Origin: a virus
DNA: 22,376 nucleotides
Strand: one strand, 5' to 3'
IMG/VR virus record: IMGVR_UViG_3300032284_001575
Coordinates: 1-22,376 of that record
Shown: piece by piece, positions 20,357 through 22,376 of the stretch
Layout of the letters: the number at the start of each line of letters is the position of its first letter
Numbering within the stretch: the first letter of the stretch is position 1
Notes under the pieces: model-generated
Database searches by the model: none
Told to the model about the DNA's origin: nothing
What the model saw: the letters and a program-made list of their open reading frames with translations, nothing else
Program-made: the position numbers and the translations under genes

Positions 20357-20549
20357 AAATACTATAACCTATGTTTATATTCCAGATGAACAAGTTTATG
20401 GTACTGTTATAACCCATGGTGCATGGGCATCAATCATTGAATATTATGAAAACGGCATTGGGTATAAAGTTGAGGTGCCTAATGATGAGTTCATAGTAGT
20501 TGATGAAATTGGAATTGGATATATAGAAGAAACGGACGAAAATTTATAA
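20328..20549 (+). CDS. small acidic beta-rich hypothetical protein
   Basis: A 73-aa acidic protein. The pattern TYVYIPDEQVYGTVITHGAWASIIEYYENGIGYKVEVPNDEFIVVDE looks like a small SH3-like or KOW-like barrel, as in other phage proteins of this size. There is no known function. It overlaps the previous gene by 29 nt and the next by 1 nt. Confidence 0.68.
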   Translation: MSKQENNNDENTITYVYIPDEQVYGTVITHGAWASIIEYYENGIGYKVEVPNDEFIVVDEIGIGYIEETDENL

Positions 20550-20779
20550 TGCTGTGTTATTCATGTGGAAAACAAAAAAACGAGCTTCAGCCAAAGAAAT
20601 CGGATATAATAGATGGAGTGATGCTATTTATGTGTCAACTCTGCCTAGACTCCAAGTTTGAGCCTAGATGGGTCATTATTTTATCTGGTAGACAAAATGG
20701 TGCTGAATCGGTAAGAGATTATATTATCAAGCGTCGTTACGTGGGAAGAACCATTGACGCCGAAGAATTGATCGCTTAG
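20549..20779 (+). CDS. small zinc-ribbon protein
   Basis: A 76-aa protein with CYSCGKQ and FMCQLC, two CxxC knuckles for one zinc site, followed by a basic region (RRYVGRTIDAEELIA). Similar proteins with CxxCGK...CxxC...EPRW occur in actinobacterial phages as I recall. The role is unknown. Its start overlaps the preceding stop (TAATG). Confidence 0.74.
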   Translation: MLCYSCGKQKNELQPKKSDIIDGVMLFMCQLCLDSKFEPRWVIILSGRQNGAESVRDYIIKRRYVGRTIDAEELIA

Positions 20780-20793
20780 AAAGAGGAAATAAA

Positions 20794-21102
20794 ATGCTAA
20801 AAATTAGCAATGATATGGAAGAAATAATTAATCAGGATAACGCAGTTGTATATTTTAGTGCAGAATGGTGTGGTCCATGCAAGCAGTTAAAACCACAATA
20901 TGCCAAGGCAGCGGTAATTGATAAAGATACAATTTATTATTTGGTTGATGTAGATAAAATTAAACCAGAATATTTAAATCAGTATAGTATTCAAAGCATT
21001 CCTCAAATTTTTGAAATGAATAAAGGAATAATAAGTAAAAAAATAACAGGTAAAACGTCAGATGCAATTCTGACAGAAATGGGTAAAAATAATGCAGCGT
21101 AA
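20794..21102 (+). CDS. thioredoxin
   Basis: A 102-aa thioredoxin with the active site WCGPC (Trp25 to Cys29) in VVYFSAEWCGPCKQLKPQY. It also has a DVDK strand and the cis-Pro loop SIQSIPQIF. It reduces protein disulfides. In phages a thioredoxin may serve the host reductase, as with phage ribonucleotide reductase, or polymerase processivity as in T7, but neither ribonucleotide reductase nor a T7-type polymerase is in the window. An AGAGGAAAT ribosome binding site precedes it, and it overlaps the next gene by 11 nt. Confidence 0.93.
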   Translation: MLKISNDMEEIINQDNAVVYFSAEWCGPCKQLKPQYAKAAVIDKDTIYYLVDVDKIKPEYLNQYSIQSIPQIFEMNKGIISKKITGKTSDAILTEMGKNNAA

Positions 21103-21628
21103 AAAGATCATGTTAGTAACAGCTGTTTCACTCGTAATTTTAAGTGGTTCAGCAGTTGCAGCAACTCCAGATTGGGTACTCCCTAATTCCGCAGTAACTC
21201 CAGGTGCACTAAATCCTAATGTTACACAAGCAAACATTAAGAATAATGTATGTAAAGCTAACTGGACTGGGACTGTTCGTCCTCCAGTTTCTTATACAAA
21301 TAAGTTAAAAGCAACACAAATGGCTTCAACATATAAGTCAGAGGTTACAACATTTGGTGCAGCTGCAGCAAATTATGAAGAAGATCATTTAATTTCACTT
21401 CAATTAGGCGGAAGTCCAACAGATCCAAAAAATCTTTGGCCTGAACCATATGCAGGTAACAATGCACATCGCAAAGATGTAATTGAAACTAAATTAAAGA
21501 CTCTTATTTGTGGAGGCAAGATTACTCTTGCAGATGCTCAAAAAGCTATTGCCACAAATTGGGTTGCAGCTTATAATAAATATGTAACACCTGCTGATGC
21601 AAAAGCAACAGTAGACGCAAACAATTAA
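21092..21628 (+). CDS. secreted HNH-like (DHLI...NLWPEP) nuclease-domain protein
   Basis: A 178-aa protein with a signal peptide (MQRKK, hydrophobic core to ILSGSAVAA, cleavage near residue 24). The mature part has RPPVSYTNKLK and then YEEDHLISLQLGGSPTDPKNLWPEPYAGNNAHRKDVIETKLKTLICGG (95-142), followed by AQKAIATNWVAAYNKY. Asp98-His99 and Asn114 are placed like the beta-beta-alpha metal core of HNH nucleases, and two Cys (54, 140) may form a disulfide. Similar exported proteins are common in actinobacteria. Activity is not demonstrated. It overlaps thioredoxin by 11 nt, which suggests coupling of redox and export functions. Confidence 0.78.
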   Translation: MQRKKIMLVTAVSLVILSGSAVAATPDWVLPNSAVTPGALNPNVTQANIKNNVCKANWTGTVRPPVSYTNKLKATQMASTYKSEVTTFGAAAANYEEDHLISLQLGGSPTDPKNLWPEPYAGNNAHRKDVIETKLKTLICGGKITLADAQKAIATNWVAAYNKYVTPADAKATVDANN

Positions 21629-21641
21629 TTAAGGGGTAAAA

Positions 21642-22190
21642 GTGACAACCATTGTAGGAGTATGTAAAAACGGTAATGTGATTATGGGTGCTGACTCACA
21701 AGTTACAGACGGTACTCGTAAAAACAACCATGTAAAAATGGAAAAAATTACCAAAAACAATGGTTATTTAATTGCGGGGAGTGGAGATAGTCAGCCATGC
21801 GATATATTGCAGCATATCTTTATTCCCCCAGTTCCTAATACAAATGAAAGAAAAGATCTTTATAAATTTATGATTACCAAATTTGTTCCAGCCATGAGAG
21901 AATGTCTGGAAGAAAATGGATGGAAGCCAGACCGAGAAGATAAAGATTCTGGATTTAGCATGTTATTTGCTTTTGACGGTGAACTGTTTGATATAGGTGA
22001 TGATTTTAGTGTATTGCTGAATAGCGACGGCATATATGGTGTAGGTGCAGGCTCACAATTCGCTATTGGTGCGTTGTACGCTGGGGCAAGTGTAGAAAAA
22101 GCCCTAGAAATTTCAGCTAACAATGACGTTTATACATCTGGACCATTCCAGATTGTAAAACAACAAAAACAAACAAAGAAAATATCCTGA
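21642..22190 (+). CDS. proteasome beta/HslV-like Ntn hydrolase
   Basis: A 182-aa protein starting at GTG 21642 with an AAGGGG ribosome binding site. After removal of Met the N-terminus is TTIVGVCKNGNVIMGADSQVT, which aligns with HslV and proteasome beta subunits: nucleophile Thr1, Asp17 in GADSQ, and Lys34 in EKI near the usual Lys33 (one-residue shift). LIAGSGDSQ matches the family's AGxxxD block, and GIYGVGAGSQFAIGALYAGASVEKALEIS matches the conserved GSG...A....A...A end. There is no propeptide. It would cleave peptides, or act as an amidase, in the cytoplasm. No ATPase partner gene is in the window. HslV, Anbu or a non-protease Ntn hydrolase are alternatives. Confidence 0.85.
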   Translation: MTTIVGVCKNGNVIMGADSQVTDGTRKNNHVKMEKITKNNGYLIAGSGDSQPCDILQHIFIPPVPNTNERKDLYKFMITKFVPAMRECLEENGWKPDREDKDSGFSMLFAFDGELFDIGDDFSVLLNSDGIYGVGAGSQFAIGALYAGASVEKALEISANNDVYTSGPFQIVKQQKQTKKIS

Positions 22191-22227
22191 GAATAGGCTG
22201 GGAATACAATAATACTGGCAAGTACGC

Positions 22228-22257
22228 TTGACTAAAGTCATGCATATAGGATACAAT
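22228..22257 (+). promoter_or_regulatory. sigma70-type promoter for the last gene
   Basis: TTGACT (22228-22233), 18-nt spacer, TACAAT (22252-22257), in the 137-nt gap after the Ntn hydrolase. Same ACGCTTGAC context and spacer as the promoter at 19203. Confidence 0.72.
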
Positions 22258-22265
22258 GTAGTATT

Positions 22266-22301
22266 GGTTATAAATAATAACCATAATCCTGATCAGGGAT
22301 T
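22266..22301 (+). promoter_or_regulatory. two hairpins in the 5' leader of the last gene
   Basis: GGTTAT/ATAACC (22266-22271 with 22277-22282), then AATCC/GGATT (22285-22289 with 22297-22301) containing the palindrome CCTGATCAGG. They lie in a leader of about 65 nt before ATG 22328 and may affect stability or translation. Confidence 0.4.
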
Positions 22302-22327
22302 CAAAATAAAATAACTATAGGAGAAAA

Positions 22328-22376
22328 ATGAAAATAACAAAAAAGATTGCCGTTGTCATTGCTGCAGCTTTGACAA
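22328..22376 (+). CDS. start of an exported protein (3' partial)
   Basis: ATG 22328 follows an ATAGGAGAAAA ribosome binding site. The 16 residues seen, MKITKKIAVVIAAALT, are the basic start and hydrophobic core of a signal peptide. The rest lies beyond the right edge. Confidence 0.8.
   Translation, partial: MKITKKIAVVIAAALT

Noticed and set aside
20620-20640. TATAAT inside the small zinc-ribbon gene
   Set aside because: It lies within coding sequence with no gene start at a suitable distance downstream; chance in AT-rich DNA.

Overview
The window looks like part of an AT-rich tailed-phage genome (Caudoviricetes). It carries a large terminase subunit, a phage replication and recombination cassette, seven tRNA genes and a peptidoglycan hydrolase. 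All genes I can support lie on the + strand and most overlap or abut. An actinobacterial host is inferred from a complete WhiB-type Fe-S protein (19783-20097), a small CxxC...CxHH protein of a kind typical of actinobacteria and their phages (12291-12533), and a proteasome beta/HslV-like Ntn hydrolase (21642-22190). The low GC would suit a phage of low-GC freshwater Actinobacteria, but the sequence alone does not prove the host.

Left third (1-9500), replication and recombination: a 5'-truncated TOPRIM primase, a gp32-like ssDNA-binding protein, a DnaE-type DNA polymerase III alpha subunit, a RecA/UvsX-like recombinase, a PD-(D/E)XK Hjc-like resolvase, a Cas4-like exonuclease, a RuvC-like resolvase, a DUF1599/Nmad1-like protein, and many small zinc-binding or unknown proteins in a tightly overlapping operon.

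Middle (9500-12180), packaging: a putative small terminase subunit and the large subunit. No recognisable portal, major capsid or tail gene follows within the window.

12180-15770, RNA and stress genes: tRNAs for Asn, Ile(UAU), Met, Leu(UAA), Gln, Lys and Arg(UCU), all reading A/U-rich codons. Between tRNA-Leu and tRNA-Gln lies a candidate 113-nt structured RNA closed by a perfect 12-bp stem. A second structured transcript candidate follows hsp20. Here too are a mosaic zinc-finger protein, Hsp20, a probable holin, a Dps ferritin with an intact ferroxidase spacing, and an HNH nuclease whose 3' end runs into tRNA-Arg.

15798-18757, envelope and virion-associated proteins: a secreted subtilisin-like protease with a full triad, a CHAP endolysin, and low-complexity or DUF6582-like proteins. 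18828-22376, takeover and stress genes: a SLOG/DUF2493-like protein, GroES, WhiB, thioredoxin, a secreted DHLI-type nuclease-like protein, the proteasome-like hydrolase, and the start of another exported protein. Two similar TTGAC(A/T)-N18-TA(T/C)A(C/A)T promoters precede groES and the last gene. Elsewhere, perfect TATAAT boxes sit 6-7 nt before ATG codons and suggest leaderless transcripts.

Taken together, the right half resembles a host-takeover module combining chaperones, proteolysis, iron/oxidative protection, redox and Fe-S regulation, next to a translation module of tRNAs and possible small RNAs. No CRISPR array, insertion sequence or integrase was seen.
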